Shown one piece after another: positions 7,125-14,116 of a stretch of DNA of 14,909 bases. Source of the DNA: Nitrosopolaris sp035691865 (lineage in GTDB: Archaea; Thermoproteota; Nitrososphaeria; Nitrososphaerales; Nitrososphaeraceae); the NCBI GenBank assembly GCA_035691865.1, contig DASSIM010000145.1, positions 1 through 14,909 on the forward strand. Direction: 5' to 3'. Below the pieces are notes generated by a model. That model was not told the origin of the DNA and searched no databases. It saw nothing but the letters and a program-made list of their open reading frames with translations. Position 1 is the stretch's first letter, and each line of letters opens with the position of its first letter. The translations under genes and the position numbers were made by a program.

Positions 7125-7535
7125 ATGCAGTCTAAACAGGAACCTTCCACTTGTGGTGCTTCTGGTAAACTCATGGCAGTAGACGATGAAGCCGACATTA
7201 CATTCACATTAAAGAAAGAACTGGAACTAAGCGGATTCTCGCTAGATGTATTCAATGATCCCATAGTAGCATTATTCAACTTCAAACCTGACTATTACGA
7301 CCTTATTCTTCTTGATGTTAAAATGCCAAAGTTGAACGGCTTTGAACTATATCAGGAGATAAAGAAAAAGGACGAGAATGTCAAAGCATGTTTTATAACT
7401 GTATATGAATTGTATTATGAATCATTAAAAAAGGAATACCCAAAGTTAAATGTAGGCTGTTTCATTAGTAAACCCTTTGACATGAACAGTCTAGTCAACA
7501 GAGTAAAGGAAGAACTAACGTCTGGTGAAAATTAG
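7125..7535 (+). CDS. Stand-alone CheY-like response regulator receiver
   Basis: The 136-residue protein is a single receiver (REC) domain after about 14 unstructured residues. The acidic pair Asp20-Asp21 (AVDDEAD), the phospho-acceptor Asp64 (LILLDVKMPKLNG), Thr92 (CFITVYE) and Lys116 (FISKPFD) are all in place, so it should be phosphorylatable. No output domain follows, which suggests it works by binding a partner or relaying phosphate. No histidine kinase is adjacent; a possible sensor fragment is at the right edge of the window, too far away to be linked. The ATG at 7125 gives a normal-length domain. It is followed by a 16-bp palindrome at 7597-7612. Confidence 0.92.
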   Translation: MQSKQEPSTCGASGKLMAVDDEADITFTLKKELELSGFSLDVFNDPIVALFNFKPDYYDLILLDVKMPKLNGFELYQEIKKKDENVKACFITVYELYYESLKKEYPKLNVGCFISKPFDMNSLVNRVKEELTSGEN

Positions 7536-7596
7536 ACACAGGTTACTTATTTCTACTATTACCTTTTCAATACCACATCGAGAAATATGGGCAATA

Positions 7597-7612
7597 TCTC
7601 TCTTAAGAGAGA
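7597..7612. repeat. Perfect 16-bp palindrome
   Basis: TCTCTCTTAAGAGAGA reads the same on both strands and lies 61 bases after the receiver gene. It has no T-tract directly after it, so a protein-binding site is as likely as a terminator. Confidence 0.6.
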
Positions 7613-7704
7613 GTTTAAAACGTACTATAGTAGGATAGAAAATTAAATGAATGTACTGCTGAAAATGCGTCGATTGTTTAAATCGTATAAAGTTGGCTAA
7701 GCGT

Positions 7705-7881
7705 TTATTCCGGCAGCGTTAAACGTTGCGGTTTTGTAGTTGTTGTGCAATCGAATTGTCCTTTCCATTGCGTCATATTAAAATGAATAGGAGTGAGCGC
7801 AGCAGGAGAGATTGTTATATTGTTACCGTTCACTGCAAGACCTTTCTCCCATTCAAGTTGGGCTTGCTGATGCTGACATAT
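7705..7881 (-). pseudogene. Possible C-terminal fragment of an unknown protein
   Basis: The minus-strand frame from 7881 to the TAA at 7707-7705 is open for 58 codons and includes QQAQLEWEKGLAVNGNNITI, then SPAALTPIHFNMTQWKG and QFDCTTTTKPQRLTLPE. It reads like a beta-rich extracytoplasmic domain end, but there is no start codon and the family is not recognised. A plus-strand frame of about 107 codons over the same bases (TTG at 7726 to 8049) has a Cys/Phe/Leu-rich, less protein-like composition, so I favour the minus reading. The evidence is thin. Confidence 0.25.
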
Positions 7882-8133
7882 TTACCGCTTAATATCTTGT
7901 GGTGCCATATACAATCAGCTATCGCCATAATCTGTCTATCTGCTTCGTTGTTTATCACTACATTTGGATTTCAAAGAAATTTTATGATCAAGCAAAAGGC
8001 TTTAAGAGACGTCAGGTGCGTATTACTATTGATGATGAGTTTTAGTTAACAATGTAAGATATTAAACGTACTTATTACAGTTGCTTAATGCTAATAAGAT
8101 CAAATATTTTCAATAATAGGGTTGGACAGCAGC

Positions 8134-8271
8134 ATGGTTGAAAATCCACAAGAAAGAAGGGCACGTTTTCTTCTTGAATTCGAAAACCCATTTAAATGCG
8201 AAAAGTGCGGTGAACGATTCAAAAGGAAAAAATACTTGCAGGACCACAAAGACGACGCACATTCATATTAA
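8134..8271 (+). CDS. Mini C2H2 zinc-finger protein (45 aa)
   Basis: An ATG at 8134 starts a 45-residue protein, MVENPQERRARFLLEFENPF, followed by one clear C2H2 finger: Cys-x2-Cys-x12-His-x4-His, with CEKCGERFKRKKYLQDH then KDDAH, ending at TAA 8269-8271. The finger has the expected hydrophobic positions (Phe before the first Cys, Phe and Leu inside) and basic residues on the helix, compatible with nucleic-acid binding. The N-terminal about 18 residues form a charged helix. Single-finger proteins of this size are known in archaea. An AT-rich element (AATATTTTCAATAAT near 8103-8117) lies about 25 bases ahead, and T7 follows immediately after the stop. An overlapping frame (8138-8323) is a shadow. 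Confidence 0.85.
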   Translation: MVENPQERRARFLLEFENPFKCEKCGERFKRKKYLQDHKDDAHSY

Positions 8272-8278
8272 TTTTTTT
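8272..8278 (+). terminator. T7 terminator directly after the zinc-finger gene
   Basis: Seven Ts begin at the first base after the stop codon, a compact archaeal terminator that supports the small gene as a separate transcription unit. Confidence 0.45.
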
Positions 8279-8343
8279 CAGCGTTGTGATGATCAAATAA
8301 CTAGCATGGTAGTTGAAGATTAAAGACTACCGAGACTATATGA

Positions 8344-8457
8344 TTTTCAAATGATCTAGGTGTTGGACTGTTTGTGGTAGGATTCTTATTATCAGCGCGA
8401 AGGGGGATGACCGTTGCGCTTACATTAAAGGTCTTTGAATTATTATTGTTCCGATAG
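8344..8457 (+). pseudogene. Fragment of a membrane protein
   Basis: A 37-codon frame between two stops reads NDLGVGLFVVGFLLSARRGM, then TVALTLKVFELLLFR and TAG. It looks like a transmembrane helix, a short basic loop and the start of a second helix, as in the middle of a polytopic protein. It has no usable start, and what follows up to 8570 is not coding. I take it as a relic, though chance cannot be excluded at this length. Confidence 0.3.
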
Positions 8458-8642
8458 CGAAGTGCAGACGCTTCAGTCTACCTCTTGTATCTTCCTGACC
8501 CACTGCCCGAGAGTTTGAGGACTCGTTTTCATATGATCTGATTACATACTCAATCGTGGGCACCATTTGTTAGTCTGTGGTATTGCCTTCGATAGAAAGT
8601 ATAAAGCGTCCTTCCCAGCTTCATCATTGGACGGAAAGCGAA

Positions 8643-8798
8643 ATGATCGACCCAGAAATAAAACAACTCAAAGCAAGGATGGAGAATATGGAGAATTTGT
8701 GGATAGAGTGTGAAAGGAAGTTAGATTTACTATCAAAGAAGATGGAGGGAATAACTGATTTACTTCAGAAGATTCCAGACTTTATGGATAGAAAATGA
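8643..8798 (+). CDS. Short coiled-coil protein (51 aa)
   Basis: From the ATG at 8643 the protein reads MIDPEIKQLKARMENMENLW, then IECERKLDLLSKKMEGITDL and LQKIPDFMDRK. Hydrophobic residues repeat in a heptad pattern from Ile6 to about Ile44, so a coiled coil is expected. A longer version from a GTG at 8577 adds 22 residues that do not continue the heptads, so the ATG is preferred. The stop codon overlaps the ATG of the next frame (ATGA at 8795-8798), a sign of translational coupling. The family is not recognised. It resembles the coiled-coil gene at 2456 in type but not in sequence. Confidence 0.6.
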   Translation: MIDPEIKQLKARMENMENLWIECERKLDLLSKKMEGITDLLQKIPDFMDRK

Positions 8799-8974
8799 CT
8801 GACCTTGCCACGCTCTTTCCAGAATCTACAAAGAGAGAAGGGGAACCCCGTTAGCGCCAAGAACTACAGCTGCACTGTCTCTCCGATCTTGCAAAAGGAA
8901 TGGGTATAAAAGATATAGTCAAAGAGGAAGAAGGCGACATGACTACTTGGCATGTCAAAGCAAGCACTCAATAG
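8795..8974 (+). pseudogene. Small gene coupled to the coiled-coil gene, with an in-frame amber
   Basis: Starting at the ATG that overlaps the previous stop, the frame reads MTDLATLFPESTKREGEPR, then TAG at 8852-8854, then without a frame change RQELQLHCLSDLAKGMGIKD, IVKEEEGDMTTWHVKAST and a final TAG at 8972-8974. Without the amber it would be a 59-residue charged protein. One nonsense change is the simplest reading. Pyrrolysine is unlikely, since other relics in this window are broken by TAA and TGA as well. The family is not recognised, although 'GDMTTWHVKAST' suggests a strand-rich end. Confidence 0.45.
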
Positions 8975-9037
8975 TATAAACCAAGAAGCTTACCCGCTCA
9001 TGACTATTGTGATCAACGATAGAGTCCTATTGGCAAA

Positions 9038-9301
9038 TCAAAGCAATACCGTGGCTCCGGCACCAATTACACCACCTACGTCTTTGACAACTACTCGTTT
9101 TAGAAAATAACACGACGCATAATAAGCCGAAGACTCTTTCAAGGCATTTGGAGTAATTTGAATTCTGGTTCTAAATCTTTGCAAAAATAATGATACGCTA
9201 AGAAATCCATCATTCCAAATGGGTATTGCAACTACCTTCAAGTCAGAGGACTTTAAGAAACCAGGATGAATATTTATCAATGAGACTTCTAGAAGTGACA
9301 A
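9038..9301 (-). other. Doubtful 87-codon frame, possibly a relic
   Basis: On the minus strand a TTG at 9301 opens a frame with SLLEVSLINIHPGFLKSSDL, KVVAIPIWNDGFLSVSLFLQ, and a Ser/Ala/Tyr-rich region near the end. It contains no Met codon at all, and the plus strand over its right part carries a different short open frame (ATG 9000 to 9110). The sequence is somewhat protein-like but matches nothing I recognise. It may be the remains of a gene or chance. Confidence 0.25.
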
Positions 9302-9318
9302 ATGCGAGTGCCGAAATG

Positions 9319-9325
9319 AAAAAAA
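9319..9325 (-). terminator. T7 terminator of the CAX gene
   Basis: Seven As on the plus strand give seven Ts in the minus-strand transcript about 60 bases past the stop of the antiporter gene. Confidence 0.4.
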
Positions 9326-9384
9326 CTAATTCAAATTTATAACATGTGGATGATGGTTACTAAATTATTTTTAGGCGCGAGACT

Positions 9385-10560
9385 TTATCGCACAAAGAAA
9401 AATCCAACTGCGATCATAATGTATACAGCAGTTAGCATGATCCCTTCAAACCAGTTACTCTTCCCATCGCGCGCAATCAAGTTCAATATTAATGTCGCAA
9501 GAAAAACCATAACCAATTCATAAATTGTAAAAACTAGGTTAAATGGTCTATTAAGAACGATTCCGGTTATTACAAGTATCGGAACTACAAAAATGGCTAC
9601 TTGTGTTCCAGAACCAGCTGCGATGCCTATTGATAAATCAAGTTTACCTCTTCTTGCGAGCAGTATTGCACTACTATGTTCAGCAGCATTTCCTACTATA
9701 CCTACGATAATTGCTCCTACGAACATCTCACCAAATCCAAATTTCTTAATTGTCAGTTCTACAGAGCTAACCAATACTTCGCTTACTAGAACAACCCCAA
9801 CCACACTAGCTCCAAGCAAAATGATACATTTCTTCTTACTCCAATGCAAGTCAACCGTGTGATCTCCTTGAAAATCATTTCCTTGGTAAACCTTGTTACT
9901 CTCAAGTCCTCTTCTTTGTTGGTTGACCTCTTCACTTCCCATTGAAGGAATTGCAAATAAGTGTTTGTGAGTAACAAATGTAAATATTATGCTCGCTAAA
10001 TATACTCCTAACAAGACAAAAGCAAGAACATTGCTCATGAATTGAATGTTCCCTTGCCCTCCCACTAAACTTAGTCCTGTTGTAGGACTTAATACAGTGA
10101 TGGATAAAATAGAAGGAATCGCCAATCCGATTATTGCTAAGAACAACATTGACGACTGGTAGCTTGTATTCTCCTTGTTGAAAAATTGCTCCTTCTGCTT
10201 TAGACCACCTACAACAAGACTCAGTCCAAAAATTAAAAGTATATTGCCAATTATTGAACCTATAATGGATGCTTTTACTAGATTTACTAATCCCGCAGAC
10301 AAGGCAATTATTCCTATTATAATTTCGGCAGCATTACCAAAAGTCACATTCAGCAAAGAAGCTACAGTTGGTCCGTAGTGTTCCGCCAGATGCTCGGTTG
10401 AATCACCTATTAGCTTCGCAAGGGGGATCAATGCGATAGCTGCAAAAATGAAAATTAAGAGAGGTTCAGAATGAGTATATTCTAATATTAATGCCATCGG
10501 TGCAAAGAGAACAAGAAAGTACAATATGCAAGATTTTGATAATTTTCCGTTAATGTCCAA
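9385..10560 (-). CDS. cax: Ca2+/H+ antiporter, CAX (ChaA) family
   Basis: This 391-residue membrane protein has the two inverted alpha repeats of cation/proton exchangers: FGNAAEIIIGIIAL at about 74-87 with SIIGSIIGN following, and a second copy IVGNAAEHSSAILLARRGKL at about 288-307 followed by GIAAGSGTQVAIFVVP. The Glu residues of the two GNAAE motifs line the ion path in the family. About eleven hydrophobic helices are visible, with a hydrophilic acidic/His-containing loop around residues 200-243 between the two halves. The length and order match full-length CAX proteins and no key motif is missing. It exchanges cytosolic Ca2+ (or other divalent cations) for H+ across the cell membrane. It stands alone with its own TATA element, and nothing nearby suggests ion-specific control. 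Confidence 0.93.
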   Translation of the reverse strand: MDINGKLSKSCILYFLVLFAPMALILEYTHSEPLLIFIFAAIALIPLAKLIGDSTEHLAEHYGPTVASLLNVTFGNAAEIIIGIIALSAGLVNLVKASIIGSIIGNILLIFGLSLVVGGLKQKEQFFNKENTSYQSSMLFLAIIGLAIPSILSITVLSPTTGLSLVGGQGNIQFMSNVLAFVLLGVYLASIIFTFVTHKHLFAIPSMGSEEVNQQRRGLESNKVYQGNDFQGDHTVDLHWSKKKCIILLGASVVGVVLVSEVLVSSVELTIKKFGFGEMFVGAIIVGIVGNAAEHSSAILLARRGKLDLSIGIAAGSGTQVAIFVVPILVITGIVLNRPFNLVFTIYELVMVFLATLILNLIARDGKSNWFEGIMLTAVYIMIAVGFFFVR

Positions 10561-10595
10561 TTATGATTCTTGACAATTAGCTGAATGTTACATTA

Positions 10596-10608
10596 TTTTA
10601 ATATATTA
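10596..10608 (-). promoter_or_regulatory. Probable TATA box of the CAX gene
   Basis: On the minus strand this reads TAATATATTAAAA, centred about 42 bases ahead of the ATG at 10560 and leaving a leader of roughly 15 bases. Confidence 0.45.
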
Positions 10609-10737
10609 CCGCAGGTTATCATTTCAATCAAGATACTACCTGTGTGGTTTCAACTGCGGGTATCGTGCATTAACTGGAATATTGCCTGAACTCAGTTGTC
10701 AATTATTTTTGAGAACCTCTTTATGCCTTACAAATCG

Positions 10738-10773
10738 TTCTAATATTTTCTAATATTTTTCTAACCGTTAGAA
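10738..10773. repeat. TTCTAA-motif repeats with a near-perfect palindrome
   Basis: TTCTAATATT occurs twice in tandem (10738-10747 and 10748-10757) and is followed by TTCTAAC-C-GTTAGAA (10759-10773), a palindrome with 7-bp arms and one central base. It sits in a gene-poor gap about 180 bases upstream of the CAX start. An operator is possible but no regulated gene is obvious. Confidence 0.5.
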
Positions 10774-10824
10774 TATTGCTATCCGGATTCGCTCAGAGTA
10801 TTATTAGAGGTAATTCGAGAATGA

Positions 10825-11031
10825 GAAGGGATTCAGTTCCAAATTAGTCAAGGCTTATTCGCCCAGGACCTCTTGGAAAATGACAAAATATAGGAGACAG
10901 GAAAATATTATCCCATTAGAAAAATTAACACACGTAGCCCTTGCATTTTGATAGCGATGGATGGGAAGAAATGGATATTCTCAAGTGCCCAAAGGCAACA
11001 CGAGTTTGAAAAGACTTTACATCAAAGCTAA
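10825..11031 (+). pseudogene. Possible small gene with an in-frame TAG
   Basis: The frame reads GIQFQISQGLFAQDLLENDK, hits TAG at 10891-10893, and goes on in frame as ETGKYYPIRKINTRSPC, then ILIAMDGKKWIFSSAQRQHE and FEKTLHQS to TAA at 11029-11031. The second part is quite protein-like. There is no start codon ahead of the first part: the frame opens right after a TGA. It is either a relic or chance coding. The rest of the 10561-11101 gap shows only the CAX promoter and the TTCTAA repeats. Confidence 0.3.
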
Positions 11032-11101
11032 ATCTTATTGGATAGAATAATGTTCATGTCTTACCTGCAAATGAACAACTCTAATATCTTGATCTCATTG
11101 C

Positions 11102-11602
11102 CTAGGAAAGACTCGTCTTAAGCTGCAGGTCAAGATTAATGTTCGGTGTGATTACAATAGACGATTCGTGGTCCATTCCATTCAAATCGAATATGCTTGC
11201 TTGACTTACCTTTTTTTCCCATTTAAAACCCATTGAGTCAGCTTCATCCACTAAAGATTTCCCCCATGTTGCAGTAGTCTGAACTCTTTTCCCAGGTGAA
11301 GTCATAGGTCCAGTTGAAGCTTCAGCTCCTGCAAGAACCTTTCCTGGTATCTCGGCACTCCAATTAGCTAGATCATCTGCTACCTCAAACTTAATCAGTG
11401 CATAATCCACTCCATGAAGGGATGTTGTTTTCACTGGAGGGATTTGTTGTTGTAGTCGTTGCTGCAATATGATCTTAGATAGAGCTAATATTTTAGCGTT
11501 ACATGAATCATTATTGACTTGCTTTGATTCACCTATTCTCCAACTTTGTTTAATAGGATGATTACGCCAACATGAGTTAACAATTTGGCAGAAATCGAAC
11601 AT
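11102..11602 (-). CDS. Hypothetical protein (166 aa)
   Basis: The ORF is open for 166 codons. The N-terminal third (MFDFCQIVNSCWRNHPIKQ and a Ser/Asn-rich stretch) looks irregular, while from about residue 38 the sequence is more protein-like: ILALSKIILQQRLQQQIPP, then VDYALIKFEVADDLANWSAE, a Gly/Ser/Thr-rich segment with GPMTSPGKRVQTTATWGKSL, and a C-terminus with SSIVITPNINLDLQLKTS. No motif, signal peptide or membrane segment is recognised. Alternating strand-like patches suggest a small beta domain in the second half. The N-terminal part may not be genuine. The ORF has no linked partner. Confidence 0.45.
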   Translation of the reverse strand: MFDFCQIVNSCWRNHPIKQSWRIGESKQVNNDSCNAKILALSKIILQQRLQQQIPPVKTTSLHGVDYALIKFEVADDLANWSAEIPGKVLAGAEASTGPMTSPGKRVQTTATWGKSLVDEADSMGFKWEKKVSQASIFDLNGMDHESSIVITPNINLDLQLKTSLS

Positions 11603-11962
11603 GAAGCGCGATTTTGTTTTTGAAAATTTAGCTGTTTGTTACTATCACTAAGCAGCGCCACCGATATTCTGTGTCCTTCACGGTTTCTAATAATTTTTAC
11701 CTATGATAGGTTTACCAGAACACATTAGTTTTATCTAGGAAGTACGGCCTTCGGTAAAGATTAATTGGATATCTTGCGACAATTATTGTAGCTTGCTAAC
11801 TCATTTTAGCTGTTTTATAAACAGTCCCAGGGATGGGCGCAATTACTACGTGCTACACGCACAAATCGAAAGCCATTATTAAAGTAACGAGAACTATTGC
11901 TGCAGCTACTTTTCTTTCGATGACTGTTTCATCATTGCCGTCTAGAATTTACAGTTAAATCG
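11603..11962. other. Gap with a short signal-peptide-like frame
   Basis: The only item is a plus-strand frame from ATG 11833 to TAA 11958 (41 residues) containing KAIIKVTRTIAAATFLSMTV, which looks like the basic-plus-hydrophobic start of an exported protein and stops soon after. It could be the leftover N-terminus of a lost gene. Nothing else in the gap is recognised. Confidence 0.25.
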
Positions 11963-12952
11963 TCAAACTTTGCCACTACGGTTACTAACTGTGATAAAAC
12001 TCATTCCCTTCATCTTATTTTCATTAGATTTGCTATCCTTCACGTCCTGAGTACTGATGCTGCCACCACCGTTACTGCTGCTACCCTGCATGGTGACATT
12101 ATTCTGTAAGTTGATTATTCCCACCATCGTAAATAACCCGGTAATCACAAATACCGTACCTGCTATTCTTGCAACCCAAATGCCGTAACGCGACCAAATT
12201 TTCTCTCCAAAGATTATTGCAGCAAAGAGTCCCATCCATAACAAGTTCATCCATCCTAAAGCAACCATTAACAGAAAATATGGCCAACAGCATCCAAGGC
12301 AGTAAAGGCCATGATATGCACCCATCCTAACTGCTCCCCATGCCCCGTGTCGCCATCTTCTCATAAAAAAACTGAATGGAGATTCACAGTACCCGAGACA
12401 TTTTGTCTTTAATGAACTGAATTGATATATGCCAGACAAAATTAATACAATTCCAAAAATTATGTCGATTGACTGTTGTTGTTTTCCATTTCCATCCAAA
12501 AATGAATTCATAGGAATAGACCAACCTAGAAGAAGTGCAATTCCTGTCAAAGCCCATACTACAAGGTAACAGGTTACAAACAGAGTCAGTTTAAGCGAAA
12601 CAGATTTTCTATTTTCGTGATTTGGCTTTTGATCTGCTATCAAATTTTCTTCTGTTTGTTTTTGCACTCGAGTCGTATTATTCCCTCCACTAATCAGCTG
12701 ATTATACAGTAGAGCCATTGGTGTTATAGCCGGGAACATCATCGCAGCCATACCCACAGTCCAGCTTGCGGTGAATAAAGAAATCGCAACTGGATCGTAT
12801 TGCATCATTGCCCTCATCATAATATTGTTATTTTCAGCATCAGATTGTCTACTAAGCAGCAACCACGAAACAGCCGATGTTAAAATTAGAAAAAAAAGAA
12901 TAATTTTCTGGACTTTGTTCATCTTTAATACCATGGCAATCTTACCAGTCAT
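11963..12952 (-). CDS. DUF2182 integral membrane protein (COG5486)
   Basis: The family signature is clear: a first helix at about 16-34; a region MMRAMMQYDPVAISLFTASW leading to GMAAMMFPAITPMALL (67-82); a polar loop (about 90-118) rich in Asn/Lys/Gln; further helices at about 120-143 and 161-178; then the conserved core with CLGYCESPF (Cys185, Cys189), HGAWGAVRMGAYHG (His202, His214), YCLGCCWPY (Cys218, Cys221, Cys222), WMNLLWM and FGEKIW. These Cys and His residues explain the family's description as 'predicted metal-binding membrane protein'; the actual metal and activity are unknown. The tail from about 284 is Ser/Asn/Lys-rich and probably outside the fold. Start choice is Met1, Met7 or Met11; Met1 has the best TATA spacing (AGTAAATTCT at 12971-12980, minus strand). 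Confidence 0.88.
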   Translation of the reverse strand: MTGKIAMVLKMNKVQKIILFFLILTSAVSWLLLSRQSDAENNNIMMRAMMQYDPVAISLFTASWTVGMAAMMFPAITPMALLYNQLISGGNNTTRVQKQTEENLIADQKPNHENRKSVSLKLTLFVTCYLVVWALTGIALLLGWSIPMNSFLDGNGKQQQSIDIIFGIVLILSGIYQFSSLKTKCLGYCESPFSFFMRRWRHGAWGAVRMGAYHGLYCLGCCWPYFLLMVALGWMNLLWMGLFAAIIFGEKIWSRYGIWVARIAGTVFVITGLFTMVGIINLQNNVTMQGSSSNGGGSISTQDVKDSKSNENKMKGMSFITVSNRSGKV

Positions 12953-13094
12953 TTAAAGCGGTGTAGAGATAGAATTTACTATCATGAGATTTCCACAGAC
13001 TGATGCTCAAGTACATATTTTGTAGTACTCGCACTACTACCATTTGAGCCGGGCTGTAACGTGGTATTGGTAGTTTGATGCGAGAGAGTGATAT

Positions 13095-13427
13095 TCAGAT
13101 TCCACTGCTATCTGATTTCTTAATTTCTATAGTAACCTTGTCGCCTACTTTTATGGCCATATCTTCGTACTCTCTCATACTCACTTTAAACATAGGTGAA
13201 TCGGTGATAGCGCCACCACCTGTCATCCGTGAAATATTTGACATCATCTTCGGTAAATTTTTCATCAAATCTTCTGGGGACGTGAATGCCATCATATTCG
13301 GACCGAAAGGAGTTTGCAGCTTTTCGCCACCTGCTTTGTAGTCGTTCGGATCACTAATTGCAACATAGACATAAGGCGAGCCATCCTGTGAGGCTTCAAT
13401 TCTTGAAACAATATAGTCTTTCTTCAT
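13095..13427 (-). CDS. Small conserved protein, possibly arcadin-1-like (110 aa)
   Basis: The protein begins MKKDYIVSRIEASQDGSPYV, with a YVYVAISDPNDYKAG strand segment, and has a central Met-rich helix (SPEDLMKNLPKMMSNISRMT). It ends FKVSMREYEDMAIKVGDK followed by VTIEIKKSD, a strand-helix-'KVGD-VTIEI' closure. This order recalls the arcadin-1-type small proteins of archaea that accompany crenactin, and the likeness is from memory of the pattern only. No crenactin gene is in this window. It is not a membrane protein. A TATA box lies 34 bases ahead of the ATG, so it is transcribed separately from, though in the same direction as, the DUF2182 gene 142 bases downstream. A functional link with DUF2182 is not supported by anything else. 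Confidence 0.65.
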   Translation of the reverse strand: MKKDYIVSRIEASQDGSPYVYVAISDPNDYKAGGEKLQTPFGPNMMAFTSPEDLMKNLPKMMSNISRMTGGGAITDSPMFKVSMREYEDMAIKVGDKVTIEIKKSDSSGI

Positions 13428-13456
13428 TTATTCAAGTTACTCTACAACTGAATAGA

Positions 13457-13465
13457 CTTATAATT
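13457..13465 (-). promoter_or_regulatory. TATA box of the 110-residue gene
   Basis: On the minus strand this reads AATTATAAG, centred 34 bases ahead of the ATG at 13427. That is the expected distance for an archaeal promoter with a very short leader. Confidence 0.5.
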
Positions 13466-13478
13466 CTTCCAGACTCGA

Positions 13479-13625
13479 ATGCACTTTGGGCACTCTTTAG
13501 AACATGTAAAATCACTTGATACGTTCGTCACGCTAGGCAAATTTAATGGAGAAGGATGTGCCCACGAGCCAATGGAAACAGGTATAAGCGCGCCGTATAA
13601 TACTGGTTTCAGTCATTTGTCATAA
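13479..13625 (+). other. Weak 48-codon frame
   Basis: ATG 13479 starts MHFGHSLEHVKSLDTFVTLG, then KFNGEGCAHEPMETG and SAPYNTGFSHLS to TAA at 13623-13625. It is acceptable protein-like sequence with several His, but it has no clear promoter of its own (the nearby TATA suits the divergent gene) and no recognised family. It may be a small gene or chance. Confidence 0.25.
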
Positions 13626-13704
13626 AAAGCATCAATAAGCCCATCCACTTTTCTGAAATATTATAGTCCTTTTCAGAGAGTGTGTCACAGGAACCCCCTT
13701 TTTT

Positions 13705-13818
13705 GTCGAAACTAGTTAATTTTCAGGTTTCGACGGTTGTTTATTATATGTCTCTCTTGCAGACATATAGCATTCACTATAGTGTGTAAAATACACTATG
13801 TAGCCCTTTAACACTATA
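13705..13818. repeat. Cluster of three perfect inverted repeats plus repeated CACTATA motif
   Basis: In about 110 bases there are GTCGAAAC/GTTTCGAC (8-bp arms, 13705-13712 and 13727-13734, 14-base loop), TATATGTCT/AGACATATA (9-bp arms, 13745-13753 and 13761-13769, 7-base loop) and ATAGTGT/ACACTAT (7-bp arms, 13779-13785 and 13793-13799). The palindrome CACTATAGTG (13775-13784) overlaps the third, and another CACTATA lies at 13812-13818. Seven Ts follow near 13838-13844. There is no coding frame here. Possible roles are a structured RNA, a regulator-binding array or the scar of a mobile element. Confidence 0.6.
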
Positions 13819-13845
13819 TCCAAAAAGGATTCCCTAACTTTTTTT

Positions 13846-14116
13846 AGCGATATAATTTTCATATGAGTTTTGACATGTGTTTGTAACAGTGTCTACAGCG
13901 GCTGTGTGTCTTATCAAATGGTCTGGGTCAAACCCTGGTCTGTCTGCTGACACACCGTCTGCGCATATTTCTGAAGCTGAGCAACCTATTCTACCAATTC
14001 TTTAAGACTATTACCTAATTCTCTCAAATCTTCATCTCATGAAAGTAATAGTAATTAAAACTGCCATATTTCTCTGTTATTGTATATGGCTTACCTTGCC
14101 TCTGTATGATACCTAA
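13846..14116. other. Non-coding gap
   Basis: No gene is visible. GTGTGTC near 13905 can pair with GACACAC near 13950, enclosing a repeated TGGTCTG/TGGTCTGTC segment. This looks like a weak long-loop hairpin and is not a tRNA. Confidence 0.3.

Noticed and set aside
7726..8049. Plus-strand 107-codon frame from a TTG
   Set aside because: It has Cys/Phe/Leu-rich, irregular composition and no recognisable motif; the opposite strand reads more like protein.
8138..8323. 61-codon frame over the zinc-finger gene
   Set aside because: It is a shadow of the C2H2 gene one frame away, which has a clear motif and terminator.
8795..8974. Pyrrolysine (TAG) or other recoding as an explanation of the in-frame stops
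   Set aside because: The interrupted frames in this window are broken by all three stop codons and by frame changes, which fits decay, and no recoding structure or Pyl genes are seen.
9000..9110. Plus-strand 36-residue frame (MTIVINDRVLLANQSN start, Pro/Thr-rich end)
   Set aside because: It is short, overlaps an equally weak minus-strand frame and has no promoter or terminator support.
13900..13960. tRNA-like segment with GGGTCAAACCC
   Set aside because: No acceptor, D or anticodon arms can be drawn and the T-arm is too short; only a weak long-loop hairpin remains.
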